Below the pieces are notes generated by a model, which had not been told where the DNA came from, did no database searches, and was given only the letters and a program-made list of their open reading frames with translations. The position numbers and the translations under genes were made by a program. From contig JAGFNQ010009461.1 in assembly GCA_024364735.1 (NCBI GenBank), forward strand, positions 62,001-126,000: a stretch of 64,000 nucleotides of DNA, written 5' to 3'. The DNA comes from Boesenbergia rotunda (Eukaryota; Streptophyta; Magnoliopsida; Zingiberales; Zingiberaceae). This document shows, one piece after another, positions 1 to 14,050 of the stretch (its first letter is position 1; each line of letters starts with the position of its first letter).

Positions 1-560
1 CGATTCAACCTAAGCTAATTGATCAGTGAAAAAAGAATCATACTCAATTTAATAAAAATATACTAGATTTTTTTTAAATGGTGCTGAATTTAAAAGAATT
101 ACACCTATTTTAAACTTTGTGTACCTATAAAATTGAGAATTCTGTTCCCTCGTGACAAACTCAATTGATCCATTACCAATCTTATTCCAATTGATCAGAG
201 TTGCCCAATTTACTGTCCAATCGTAATCGATTCATCCTGAGCTAATCAATTGATATGAGCTCCTAATCAATTAGTGACACTGAAAAAGAATCGTGCTTAA
301 TTTGATAGAAAATATACTAGATTCTCGTACAGAATTTAAGAGAAATTATATTTTATCTTAGATTTTTTAACTTAAAAAAATAAAAATAATTAGTTAAATC
401 AGTATATATTAGGGAGTTGAAGTAAATAAAAATTTCCATAGGAGTGAGAATAAATTTTTTTCAATGCAAGAATTGAGAAAAAAAAAAAAATTTAATTTGC
501 TATTAGGGAATTTAAGAGTTTAGTTGTTATTAGGGAATTTAAGATAATTTCCCCATGAAT
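1..560. repeat. AT-rich dispersed repeat, copy 1
   Basis: Phrases such as 'tcatcctgagctaatcaat', 'atgagctcctaatcaatt', 'ttaatttgatagaaaatata' and 'cagtatatattagggagttg' recur at 61380-61800 in the same order and orientation. Fragments also occur around 9720-9960 and 10310-10400. The copies are diverged. No coding capacity, LTR ends or inverted termini were identified, so the class is unknown. Confidence 0.55.
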
Positions 561-1635
561 TAATCGATAAATCCTTAGAAAAGTGAATATTTTTTAATTT
601 ATTTTATTGTAAAATTTTTGGATTTAGTTTAGTAATCGATAAGTGGTTAATTTAAAAACATTAAATTGATAAATCGTCGTAAATATTTTTTTGCTTTTGA
701 TTTATTTTAATAACCGATAAAAAAAATTATGAAATCTAATCGTTCATTTTCAACATTTGCTCGACTGATCCCTTGATTTTCCGGTTGAATTGCAGGAGGT
801 GGAAGAAGAGGTGGACACACCTCAAGTAATCCACAAGCTATAAAATAACTCCCACAAATAATACAAGCTACAATCATCCATTTTCAGCGTATCAAAATCG
901 CTGATAAAAAAATAATAACGTTACAAAATTTTTTAACAATGTAAATAATTTGAACAAAGGAGTGGATTGTAATAGCTTATTTTCAAATACATGAGTTTTG
1001 AGGTTGTCCATCAGCTCAGTAGAAAGAACTGCATCGTTTGAGGTCCATTATACACTTTTCATTAAGATAAATACATCGAGCAATCTGCACAAAAATATCC
1101 CAATATGAATCAGAATGTAACAAAAAAAACCCCACTTTTATGTTTATGATATTTCAGCTAGAACTAGATGCGTGGTATCGATATAATATTCACTATGACA
1201 TTATAGCCAACCTTTTTATAAAAACAATTCAGAGAAACAAACAGTTATTGGCATTTAAGCTATTCCTCTACTATGTCAGACCATATCCCCCAATTCAGTA
1301 TCAAATAAATGTTGAATTTCATAGGTAAGTAGAGGCAAGATCATGCGGATCTTAAATGACTGATAATAGAGATCGAAACTTACATATCTTCTTGGAAAGT
1401 TTCAGCTAATCCATTAAAGAACATGTCAATTGTCAAACCATCCAGTAATCTGAAAAATAACTGGTGGAATACTAACAAGCTGAGGAAAAGAATGCCTCCA
1501 AAATTGGAGAGTGGTGCAGCTGGTATCATTACATTCGTATTTCATACAGAGATAACCTGTAGATCAAGTAGAAACTGAAATATGAAATATTAAAGCTCAG
1601 AAAAGCTATGCCACTAAGTCTGTTACATACCTCTC
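561..1635. other. AT-rich 3' flank of the ATPase gene
   Basis: This stretch holds the 3' flank of the minus-strand ATPase gene that ends at 1636. I see no convincing exon, RNA gene or mobile element. The 62-aa ORF at 1140 has no recognisable family features. Confidence 0.5.
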
Positions 1636-4600
1636 TCATCTTTTATAGCCACTTTCCTTCATCAAATGGCGATAACTTCGACCTCGGATTATACGTTGCC
1701 ATAAGTATGCTAGACGCTCCCGAAAGTTCATTTGCAGCTTTTGTTGAACAAGCCTAACCATCAGGAAAATGAAAGGTAAGAGAATGTTTAATGGCTGAAA
1801 TTCCATGGATACCAAATTTAAACAGCTTACCATCTCACTAGGCATCTCTGGATACCACGAGTAATTGGCCGAACAAAAGATGGATCTCTCTGTGTATATA
1901 ACAATCCCACCTAGCCAGTATGACAAAAGTAATATGATATAAAATGTTTGTTTAGCTAGGACTCGAGTGTGTTGGAAATTCAAATTTTCTTTTCTTTGTG
2001 TACCTCCAACATGGCAAGAAGTGAAGGATCATCCAGTATTTCAAGGCTTTGGTCAGCTAGATAATTAACCTACTCAAGATAAGAGATGAAAAAAATAAAT
2101 AAATATTAAACTCCATAACCGGTCTGGAATGTTATCCTAAACCGCATCCAAACAATATTCTTTCCGCACGATGAAAACTCAATCAAGACTACCATAACAT
2201 TGAGAATCCATAAAAATACACTTATGTAAAGCCACTTCAGTGCAGCGTCTTTTGGTACTTGCAAATATTCATTTAACATCTAAAATTCAAAGAACAAAGC
2301 ATGATGAGCCAGCAGCACGTCATCCTTCAAACACTATTTATCAACATTCACCTTATCAGTGATATTGATACTCCCTATCTCTAAGGTAGAAGCGACCAGA
2401 AAGTGATTTTAGCAGATCATTCTTGATTGTGATTTGATCAAAAAGAGAAATGGAGAACAGTAATTGCCAGGTTGATATATTTGATCTTCTCCCATAACCC
2501 GCCTTCAGATGGGACGAAAATATCTTCTAGTCTTTTTTTTTTTTTTTTGGAGGAAGGTAAATAATTTTATATGTCACATAAGAAGGTTACATATTAGAGA
2601 CACAAAAAGCAAAGCGAAAATATCTTCTAGTCTCAACTATAGTGAATATCAATATAGAAAGTTAAAAATTTATCACTCTCAAATCAATTAGCTGATCACG
2701 AATGTGGATGAAATAAAGAATTGGGCTACAAGTTCTTCTCGGAAGGATATAGCATCAGAATAAGTCCCTAGTATTCTACATGCAATTCTAGGAAAAAGTT
2801 AGTAAAGCAATAGAAGTAGGAAAAGAATGATTCACGGGAAGAATAAAAAAACAATATAACACAGAAAAAGGATAAATCCTTTTCTCTTACTGATTAAAAT
2901 CAGTAACAGGTTTTGTTCCATCCAACATTGGCAGAAATTGGCTTATTACTTAATTCAAAAAACATACTTTTGGATCCTACAAAGTAACAGACAAACAAGA
3001 GTATAGAAATAGTATGCAACCATATTCAGAAATACTGAGTGATCAAGCCTTAAGCATTCCACACTACAATATCCTAAAATATAAAAAACAAAGTCAAGTG
3101 CAGGAAAAAAACATAATGAGAAGATTCCTTACACCGAATTCAGTGATCAAAAATGATTGGACAAAATCTATGAGTTGAATCCTTGCCCACATGATGGATG
3201 AAACAGGGTCATTAGTGCGAGGCGGATGCCTCCAAGGTGCGCCAAAATGCAATCGATCTTCAGAAACTTTACCATTATATGCATCAAAAGCAAATTTTTG
3301 TACAATGAGTAAAGCTGATTCCATGGCTGGGTTCACTACAGTAACCTGTCATAGCAGACCAGAAACTATGGATAATAATCTACGGCAAGACTGTGTAATA
3401 GTAGAAGCATAATAGCTCAGATATAATACTTTTATCACACTTAAAGAAAATTTATTATTATCTAACCAAATCATGAATGTGTTTTGAGTATATATCAGTA
3501 TACAAAAAGAGAGTAAATTGCACCTTTTTGCATCTTTATAGATAAAATCATTATAATAGCAGTTGAATATTGAGGCTAAGCATTTTAACCAAAAGTTTAA
3601 AAAAAACTGTTTTCTGGGGAGCTACAAATGCCATGCCATGCTGCTGTTTGACAAAGGTTACATGGCAAGCTCAACAGTGTAATAGCACACGAGGGATCAC
3701 TGTCAATTGAGAAATAAATCCAAGTTTAGCACAAAATAAATAAATAAGAGAAATGTTTAAGATAAAAATATCCACTAGGATAGGAACTGAATTCTAGTTA
3801 ATTTCACTATCATTGCAATAGTTGTTTTATTAATAGAAACAAGTTGTAATTTTGCAACTTATATATTGCACTATAGTACAGTATATCACAAACCTCAAAG
3901 AAACAGGATTGAACCAGAAAATCCATAAACAAGATATGCACTAGTCAAAGATTAATTGATGGTGTTTTCAATGCTTATTCAATAACCATGGTCAAGAGTA
4001 ATAAAATATTAAAAATGTTATACTAATTTTTGATAAAGCAACAAATAGCTTGAATGGAGTTATTTCTTTCACTGGACAATAAAATGAGAACTTACTTGTA
4101 GATACGATAAGTATGCATCCACAATATCCTCAAAATTACTCTTGTCACCCTGATATGCCCTAAACAAAGGTACTGATGAGTCCCATGTAAACATGACTAA
4201 TAGAAAACAATTCACCAAGCAGGTGAAATATTTCAAACAATTTTAAAATGGTGTGAACAGTAATTTCATCTTAACTTAAATAACCTTGCCAACCACATAA
4301 AAAGACATGTTAAACTCAGCAATATATCTTTCAACATTACAGTTGGTGCTCCAGATGTTGGGGCAATAGACTGGTATGGGGAATAGACTGGTAGACCTCA
4401 ACATCTAGATTTACAACAACAATCTCCATTGTTCTAACACATCAAAGGCTAAAGGAAACAACTATCGAACAATTTATCATTAGAATGTTGCAATGAAACC
4501 AAAGTTGGCACCATAAGCAAAGTGCTGACTAGAAGGATTGTGAGAGAAACTTCTCTAAACGTTTTGCATGTTCCCTTAAGATCCTTTTACTCAAAATTAG

Positions 4601-7600
4601 TTCATAAGCATCCTCTGATAATAAAACATGAATTAGGATAAAGGAAAATGGAGGTTTATTCAGCCAGAAGAAAGCTAGTTGACTAGTTACTTACTCTGGG
4701 AAATAACCACTTTGTTTGAGCACATAAAGTTCGTAAAGTTGTCGAGGATTTGAACCAACTACTTCATCAATCACTTTCCACTATCACTTCATAAAAGATA
4801 TATTCAGTATATTACATGAAATAGTAGGAGGAAAAATATCAATGTAGAAATAGAAGTCAAAGGGAAAAGGTTACAGAATGATCGAGATAGCAATACTACC
4901 TCGGACTCTTTGAAGAAATCAGGAACCATATGCAGCTTAGCTTCTTGAGGCGTCCACCCAAAAGTCTACCAAGCATTGTAATTAATCACTTGCCAAAAGA
5001 AGGTCATGAAATGCCAAGGTTCAACAAAAAACATAGGTAGCATACCTCGCGTGAGATAAAAATGTTAGGAAATCCGAAGTCGATAAAGGCTCGGTATGAA
5101 TAGTAACTAAAAGAAAATAGAGCCAGTTAAGTACTTCCAAATTTAAGAAAGAAAGCAAAATATCATCAAGTTATCAAACCAACAGTAACTAAAAATCTTC
5201 TTCTGATAAAAAGAATAGACTAACATCTTTCTAAAAGTGATCAAATCAAAAATAACAAGAGCCACCTACAACAATTATGTGAAGAAATGTACTTATATAA
5301 TGGTAAAACAAAACTGTGTAATAGCTTCCTCAGAGCATTGCCAGAATATAAGTAGTTGAAGCCTTGAACCAAAGAGATTAAGTAGTTGCTGAAGTAACAC
5401 CGCGTTGATCGCATCTGGCTGCAAGTCTAACACTGTTTTTTTAGGTATGCAAGTTTTTTTATATTCTCTACAGGCAATATGAATGCAGTTACATAGGACT
5501 TGAAGGCTTTTCCTTTTCTTCTTTTTTTTTAATGGAATAATAGAGAAACAAAACAAATCCACTTAAGCATCAAATATAGAATGGATTTTTTTTACTAGAA
5601 GAGGAAATTCAACAGTCCATGGATTTAGCAATATATGCAGGTCACAGTCAAAATACATAACTTGAATAAGAGACAGATGAATGATAATATTCTACCATCC
5701 ATATTAAAGGATAAGTCACAATAAAAATACATAAATTGAATAAGAGATAGATATACGATAATATTCTACCATTCAAATCAAAGGATAAAACACATGTTAG
5801 ATCAAATTCAGCTTACCAGCATATCATTGTTAAACCATTATCACAGGTAATTGGGGTTAATACCAGTCAATAAACTATGGATGACTGCTACACCAGCTCA
5901 ACATATAACACTGAGTTTAACGTAATGTACAGTTGGAATAATATATCAAGACTGACAAACAACGGGAAGTTGATTGCTTGCTCAATTTGTCCTTCCAATT
6001 ACATCATGCCATCAAGTATTTTGAAATGTCTTCCACCATTGAAAGTGAAGGTTTAAGGTAGACATATTTTGATGGAGCATAGAAATTTTTCTGATATAGA
6101 TAAAAGATAATTATGCTGCAACTGTCACATATAATTCCACTAGTTGTGCCAGCTATTGATATTTATTTATCCATCATAAGTTAGAAATATTAACAAAAGA
6201 AAGCCTAGTTAACACTCGTGCATAAGAAAGAGTATTTGACTGAATAGTACCAGTCTTACCTATCTGATGTTACAAGAACGACAGGTAAGCATCTTTCATT
6301 CACACCTAGGGCTATCAACCTCCAAATGAAACTATCATGACACATTGTAGCAGAAACTGTTGAATCATCTGTCAAGATTGCCTTTCGCAGAACATCTACA
6401 TTATTTATAACCAGTTTTGGCTGCAAAAAAAAAAAATAATAAATTAAAAATTACAAGAAAGAATTTGACATCACATTCTGTTGTAAAGTAGTATTTTTCA
6501 CCAAAATGTCCACATGGTAATGAAATAAAACAAACAAAAGATACAATTTGGTTATTAAAAAAAAAGACAAAAAAAGAAGACATGGCTTAACTAGTTCAGA
6601 TATCAATCTTAGTAATTGATAGCCTTCAAAATTTTATAAAGGATTTGGTAAGCAACATAATCAGGAAAATACAGGGGGCAGGAAGAGAGGACACAGAGGA
6701 AAAAGAGGAATTCGAAAATAACATAATTTTTCCAAGCAAATTTGAACACTTGATCAAAATCACAACATAATCATTTTTAAGTCTCTTAGTTACTATGAAG
6801 GCATATGTGGACTCCAATATTATCACATAGTACATCCATCTATTCTTATTCAAAACTTTAAGAAAAAATAAAATGTACCAATTTTGGCAAAAATTATGCA
6901 TAACCAATTTTTAATTGTTCAATCAATTTAAAAACATAGGCGAACTTCAATGGTCTCGTATAATGTATATATTTGTTCAAATTCATTAGAAAACTCAAAT
7001 TGGTCATTTATCAGTTTTGGCAATGCTATATGACCATTTTTAAGTCTTTTGGTCATTATGAAAGCATGAATAAATTCCAATGACCAACTATAGCTCATCT
7101 ATTTATTCATACTCAAAAATTAAAAAGAAAATGAGCATATAGCAATTATAGCTGAATATGTTACAAAGGTTTTTTGGGTCATTTGATTATTTTGAGAGCA
7201 TAAGTGCACTCTAATGAATTCCTAGAAATGCATCTATTCAAATTTAAAATTTAAAGAGAAAATGGCCATAATTGTTGGCCTGTTTGACACTTGAAAGATT
7301 AAGTGAAATTCACTGACTAACCTTCTATAGTGTATCTATCAGTTCAGATTCAAAAAAAAAAAAAATTATTTACATTTCATTTCTTTTTAAGAAAGATAAT
7401 TTGTTTTTAAAGTTATAGAATGCGCATCACTTTATCTTTAATGTCTATTACTTATAAAACAATTTTACATTTTGTTTTATTTTTAAAATTTGTATTTAAA
7501 AAAAAAGATATTTATTGATAATTTATTAACTTTTTTAAAAATTACATATTTTGATTTTTTAAAAAAATTTATTTATAAATAGCATCTTTTAAAATTTTAT

Positions 7601-9348
7601 GGTAGAATTCATATCACTATGCTTTTTATTAGATAGGATCCTCTGTCCCACTTTTCTCTCTGTCCCACTCGCCGGCGACAGTCGGCAAGTCGTCCGATCG
7701 TCGATCGGACATCATTGAAGATTTTTGATCGTTGTCCCGAATCAAATGATATCCTGGAAGAACGGTGAACCGGTCGAAATTGATCCCGACAGGTTCACCG
7801 TACCCCCCCCCCCCCCCAACCCAACCCAACCCAACCCAACCCAAGGTATAGTTTTGTTCGGGGCGGCGGCCGGAGGCCGCTGGTGGTGTCCGATTGGCGA
7901 TCAGACGACTCGTCGACTGTCGCTGGCGAATGGGACAGGCGGGACAGAGAAAAAAGTGGGACAGAGGATCTGCCCTCGCTTTCTATTACCTTTTTAAAAA
8001 ATTTACATTTTGTGATAATTTTTTAAAATTTATATTTTGATATTTTTAAAGACTTGTGACAGAATTTATACAACTTTTCTGTCTATTACCTCTTTTAAAA
8101 AGTTAACATATTTTTTAATAATTTATTCATATTCTTAATTTAGGACAGATGTGGCAGTTCTGATTAAAACTGTAAACTTGCTTAGGCATGCATGTTAGGT
8201 GGATTGGGCAGCCAATCTAGGGTGCAACAGTTTTGGTGAGTTTAAAAAGATAAGTTTGATAGAAAAACTAGATAAGGGACCCAATTTTTTTTTTAAAAAA
8301 GTGCCATTTTGATTTCTGCCCAAAGGAAAATAATCAAGAAACAGAAAAAGCGGCCCAAGAGAGGAAGAGGAACAACTTATACCAATCTAAAATATTAATC
8401 AATATATATTTTGAATCGAACAACTAAGAAGAATTTATCTCCTTTTTACCTGGAAGAAGTCAATTTCTGCTGCACTGGAGAGGATATCGAGCAAGAGTGA
8501 GGGCCAATCAGTAGATGAATTAGCCAGAGACCTCGAGAACCCTCCTTTGATGTTTAGATCCCTAACGGCATCCCTCCTCCATTCTTGATGCATTTTGATA
8601 ACCTCCTTCGCAAGCTTCATTGACACGGCTGCCTCTCTCATGTATGCTACCTCCCCCATGGAGTACTTTCTCGTATCGCTTGCTGAAATTGCTTTCTCCT
8701 CCGTGGCCAGATTCGCATTTATCTCTTCACTTCCGATCCGGGATGAGAAAGTGAACATAGCCTTAGACCAGAGGGCAGAAACAGAAGCCGTCTCATCACG
8801 CTTCGAGAGGCGATTGGGACCTATGATGCGTTTGAGGGCAGTGTGGAGGCCGTGCCACTTGTTTAACGCCTCAAAGACATCCCGGCTGCCAATGCTGCCG
8901 CGGCGCACACCTTGGTCGACTAGGGCCTCGAGTTCGCTCTCCAAGCGGCCACGAATTGTTCCCAGGGATGGCGGCTCCAAGGCGGTCGAGAAAGAGGCCC
9001 AAGGGCGGGTGGCGAACGGGTCGCCAGCAAAGTCGACATAGGCCGTAACGTGAGCGCCTTTATTCCATTCCGGGATGAGACCTGCCAAAGCGAGACAAAA
9101 CCTATAACAGCAAGAAACACCAGAGAGCAGAAGAGCATTAGGGGAGAAGAAGGAAATGGATAGGAGAACCGACGGTGGAGTAAAAGGGAGGTCTTCCCGA
9201 CGCCGCGTGGACCGTGGAGGATGACGGGCTGATGAACGCGGTGGTGGTGAGCGTAGTTGTTCAGTATTGTCTCGAGGATCGGCCGCGGGATGATCCGCCA
9301 CCCCTCCGCCAAACTCTTTGTGGCCTTCAATGCTGCCGCTGCCGCCAT
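1636..9348 (-). CDS. P-loop (AAA-type) ATPase, uncharacterised plant family, 12 exons
   Basis: Twelve exons join in phase into 593 codons: 9174-9348, 8450-9081, 6260-6420, 5046-5106, 4900-4965, 4695-4780, 4096-4159, 3133-3345, 2220-2279, 2004-2069, 1831-1910, 1636-1753. Every junction has GT-AG. The start is the ATG at 9348. Residues 46-54 (GPRGVGKTS) are a Walker A loop for ATP binding. A hydrophobic strand PKLVINNVDVL (about 270-280) sits where a Walker B motif would be, although its acidic residue is displaced. PVVLVTSD a little later resembles a sensor-1 strand. The C-terminus is basic (RIIRGRSYRHLMKESGYKR) and, from memory, matches a conserved plant protein annotated only as a P-loop NTPase. 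The N-terminus is alanine-rich without acidic residues, so organelle import is possible but unproven. Substrate and partners are unknown. Intron 2 (about 2 kb) carries a MITE. The gene looks intact. Confidence 0.85.
7632..7977. mobile_element. MULE-like MITE in intron 2 of the ATPase gene
   Basis: Inverted ends read GATCCTCTGTCCCACTTTT (from 7637) and its complement (to 7970), with further inverted similarity inward (GACAGTCGGCAAGTCGTCCG-like). Imperfect 11-bp direct repeats GCTTTTTATTA (7621-7631) and GCTTTCTATTA (7978-7988) flank the element, a duplication length typical of Mutator-like elements. The centre is a run of about 15 C followed by repeated AACCC (7803-7843). There is no transposase. 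The surrounding AT-rich sequence has similar 'ctattacct' phrases, so the target duplication is moderately supported. Confidence 0.7.
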
Positions 9349-9480
9349 CGCCGCAGGGCGACCGATTCCTGGATGCGGATGCCGCAGAGGACCTACACTT
9401 TGGCGTCAGATAGTTGGAGACTGCGACGGAGGTGGAACGGAGAATGGCACGTTCGATTCGAGCAATGGCCAGCGCCTCAA

Positions 9481-9489
9481 TTAGGGTTT
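9481..9489 (-). promoter_or_regulatory. telo-box upstream of the ATPase start
   Basis: The plus strand reads TTAGGGTTT, so on the gene's strand it is AAACCCTAA, about 135 bp upstream of the ATG. Telo-boxes are common near transcription starts of plant housekeeping genes. The role here is inferred from position only. Confidence 0.45.
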
Positions 9490-10702
9490 GTAATTTTTTC
9501 TTTTTTTTTGCTCCAAGATTCGGATTCCGCGTTAAATGTACATATTATTTATTATTTGCAAAATTTAGAAATTATTCCAAGGACAAATTATTAATTTTTT
9601 ATAGATTTTTTTTTCATTAAATTATACAAAAAGCTCTATCATGTCTTTTTATAAGAAAAAATTTATTCACACGACAATTTTTTTTTTTCAACTTCCTTCT
9701 TTTTAAACTCTCTCTAATACACGTTGAGTTATCTAATTATTTTTTTTATATACTTAAAAAAATCTAAAAAAATATAATTCAACATATTTAAATTAAAATC
9801 TAATATATTACTATCAAACTAAGCATCACTCTTTTACTATTTATCACGAGAAGATCGAAATTTCATTATTTTTAAGATAAAAAAATCTAAAAGGTATAAT
9901 TCTTTCTTAATTAAACATCTATTAATATATATCTATTAATATCTATAAAATACAATTTTACATGCAGACGTGGCATTCACAGGGAACTTAGGATTCCCGC
10001 CTAAACCGAATATAAATTTTCTAAATATTTTTTTAAATTAATAATTAATAAATTATAGTCCTGCCCCTTTTTTTAAACCGAATATAAATTTTCTAAATAT
10101 ATTTTTTTAAAATAAATTATAATGATTACAGTAAAATACATAAAAAAATAAATTTAATTTAATTTTAATGAAATATAGGCATTTAGCTTCCCTTGAGTTG
10201 ATGTAAAAAAATGATAGTCCCACGTATGAAGTTACCAAGGCGAATTACATACAGAGCAATTATAAAAATGGACAAAGAATAGTAAAATAATTCATACATT
10301 TCTCGATCTTTTGGCTATAATTCTTTCTTAATTAAATATTAGTTTACTATAATTGAGTCTATTTTCTATCGAATTAAACATAATTTTTTTCCCTTAACCA
10401 ATCAATTTAGAAATTATACCAATGGATACTAGATAGTCCGGTTTGATATTAGAGAGAAAATTCAATATTATTCATCAGACCTAAGTGGCGATCTTGAAGT
10501 TCTTAAAATCCGCACTAAAAGATTTAACTACACTCCCCATCGAAAATGTAAACCTTGAGCTAGTTGAATGTGCATCACACTACCCAAACAAGTCCAGTGC
10601 TTCAAACATTGTCGGTGGCCACTAGGAAAAAAACAAAAGAAAAACAGAGCTATGTCCTCAACGTAATTAATTAGTTAATTAAATAATTATTAACCAAATT
10701 AA
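9490..10702. other. AT-rich intergenic region
   Basis: This separates the ATPase promoter from the 3' end of the DUF868 gene. It has a short direct repeat ('aaaccgaatataaattttctaaata' phrase at about 10003 and 10075) and pieces resembling the dispersed repeat at 1-560. No gene or complete element is seen. Confidence 0.5.
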
Positions 10703-11674
10703 TTAATCCATCTTCCAAGCGTGTAGGAAGAAGCAAAACTCCGAAGAAGCAGCACTAACATCGTTGTTGCTAACAAAGGCAGCGGCGTCTTCGGGTTCTC
10801 CGGCCTCCGGCGGCTCGGCGATGGGCTCCGGAAGGCCGGGCTTGAACAAGAAGAGGGCGTGGGCGAGGCCGTGGGGCTTGAAAAGCCAGTCGTGGGCGTC
10901 CCAGATCACCCGGACCGGGAGCTGGTCGATCCACACGACCTCGTCGCCCCGGAACTTCCACTGGAGGTTGGCGACGTGTAAGATGACGGCGCCGTCGACG
11001 GTGATCCACAGCTCGGCGCCGTCGCGGTCCTTGCTCTGGTCGGAGATGGAGTGCTCCACCACGATGTCGTGCTCCCTGCTCCGCTGGCAGTCGAACGCTG
11101 CCCGAGCGGCGAAGCTCCGCTTTCCCAAGACCGTCTCCTTCTTCGACACCATCGTCGCCTCCTCCGACGACGGCCGCGACCTTGGATTACAGAACGCAAT
11201 TCAATCTTCCATCGCAAGTTTCCAAATAAACAAACACGGCAAAAGTTCGAAGGGAACATCGGACCTGGTTTTCTTGTAAGCCTTTTTCTTCCTGTCGCCG
11301 AGCAACAGCGCCACCTCGTCGCCGGAGACGACGGCGACGAAATACCCTTCGTGGGGCTCCGGACCATCGCCGAACTTGACCAGCCGGAAGTTCCACGACA
11401 CGTCGACGTGGCTTCCGTCGACGTCGAAGGACTTGGATCCCTTCTTGCTCCAGAAGGGCCACGGCTTCAGCTCCACCTTGCACGTCGCCGCGCCGAGGCT
11501 GCCGTCGATGGACACCGAAAGCGAGTGGTGCGTCGTGTTCTTGCTCCACACCACCGTCACGTCACGGAGCGCGCCGCCGATCTGGGCCCTGTACGTCGAG
11601 ATCACCGAGCACTGCGGCCCCTTGCCGCCGCTGCATGTGGTCGGGTCATCGTTGGCGCCAAGATCCTGTTCCAT
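10703..11674 (-). CDS. DUF868 family protein
   Basis: Two exons (11265-11674 and 10703-11180) separated by an 84-bp GT-AG intron join in phase at an arginine codon, giving 295 aa. The start ATG at 11674 opens MEQDLGANDDPTTCSGGKGP. The order of features fits the plant-only DUF868 family: an N-terminal strand region with DVTVVWSKN, then FDVDGSHVDVSWN, then EPHEGYFVAVVSGDEVALLLGD. The splice follows, then KRSFAARAAF, VDGAVILHVANLQWKFRGDE and VDQ/IDQLPV-VIWDAHDWLF. Length is usual for the family. No biochemical role is established for DUF868 proteins. The coding region is very GC-rich in AT-rich surroundings, which produces long spurious reading frames on the other strand. Confidence 0.92.
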
Positions 11675-12955
11675 CGGCGATTCGATTTCTCATCGATTGC
11701 GCAGTCGATTCATGCTCTGTTTTCTGTTTTTCTGACAGATCAAAATGGAGAATGCTTCATAAAAACTATAAAACATAAAACAAAATCGATCCTGAAACCT
11801 GATAGAATTTAATCCAATTAATCGCATCGATTGTGGCAATCTTCCTCTTCCCCAACTCAAATGCTTATTATCGCATCGGAGGTCCGGAATCATCCAATTC
11901 GCGTAGATCAACCGAAAAAGTTTGAAGAACAGGAATCGATCCTAAAAGCAAGGAAACACTGTTTATGGACTCCTCAATTTGGCATTGGAAAGATGACCTG
12001 TAAATATCAAACAGTATATTCGGCAGGGCTGTTGAATCGAACCAAACTAATTGAAAATGACTGAACGAGTGGATCGAATAAACCTTTGATTCTCAATCTA
12101 ATTGGACGGGTTAAATCGATCGGGTCAGTCTAAACATAGGAGAAAACTCTTTCTTCTACTTGTTCTCATCCGATCCATCTCTATATTCTGCAGAATAAAC
12201 GAGAGGCATGTGAGCTACGAAATCTTGTTTTAACTTTGAATCTGGTCAAATTATAAACTTTCAGGCCAAGTGCTCCTCTGTATTCATGCCAACTTGCAGA
12301 CTGGTGAAGTTGGTAAGCTTCCAAGTTACACGAGCAGTTTGAAATTGCTGCTTTGTGATCATGAACTGCTTGTGACATGCACTTTAAATTTTGTGAGCCA
12401 AGTGCAACTTGATACTGATGATGCTCGACCGCATCTATCCCGTGGATTCGAATCGGTAGAGTTTCCTTTCATCCAAATGGTTCCGGTGCCTCTACGTCAA
12501 CATACGTCAGCGAGGCGCCGCCAACGTGATCGACGCCACTCTTCCGACGATTAAATCGGTGCTGGATTGAGAAGAGATGAAATTAAAAAAAAAACTGAAG
12601 AATAGTATGAGCCCTCTTGTATCATGACCTTTGCTCTCCTATTTATAAGGACATGCTCCCGAGTTTTAACAGACTATCGGGTTTGGGGTCTACTCCATGT
12701 GGATCGGATTGTTGGGTTGAAAGAAGAGTAGAGTCCCTTAGTATTAATAATTTCTCTAAAACTTCTGTTTTAAGGAAAAAAAATAATGAAGTAGATCATA
12801 GATCTTCATTTTAAAAAAATAATAATGAATCAGATAATAAGTGAATAGAATAATTATGCATGGGATATCATTGTTTTAACGTCGTTGGAGCGTTGTAACG
12901 CCATAGAACAGTTTCTGGTATAGCACACATGAACAAAAGTCATAGAAAACTTGAT
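11675..12955. other. 5' flank of the DUF868 gene and unassigned sequence
   Basis: The first few hundred bases should hold the promoter of the minus-strand DUF868 gene. I could not single out a convincing TATA box. A GC-richer stretch at 12400-12560 opens short reading frames without family features. Nothing else is recognised. Confidence 0.4.

Positions 12956-14050
<1,095 letters not shown>

Noticed and set aside
2880..2960. Extra exon of the ATPase gene between exons 8 and 9
   Set aside because: It has a plausible donor but no open phase-compatible frame. Exons 8 and 9 join cleanly without it.
8595..9041. 148-aa plus-strand frame over the ATPase exon
   Set aside because: It lies antisense to exon 2 of the ATPase gene, whose protein shows real motifs. 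It is a composition shadow.
11051..11812. 253-aa plus-strand frame over the DUF868 gene
   Set aside because: It is open only because the antisense of GC-rich codons avoids stops. The minus-strand frames carry the family motifs and splice in phase.
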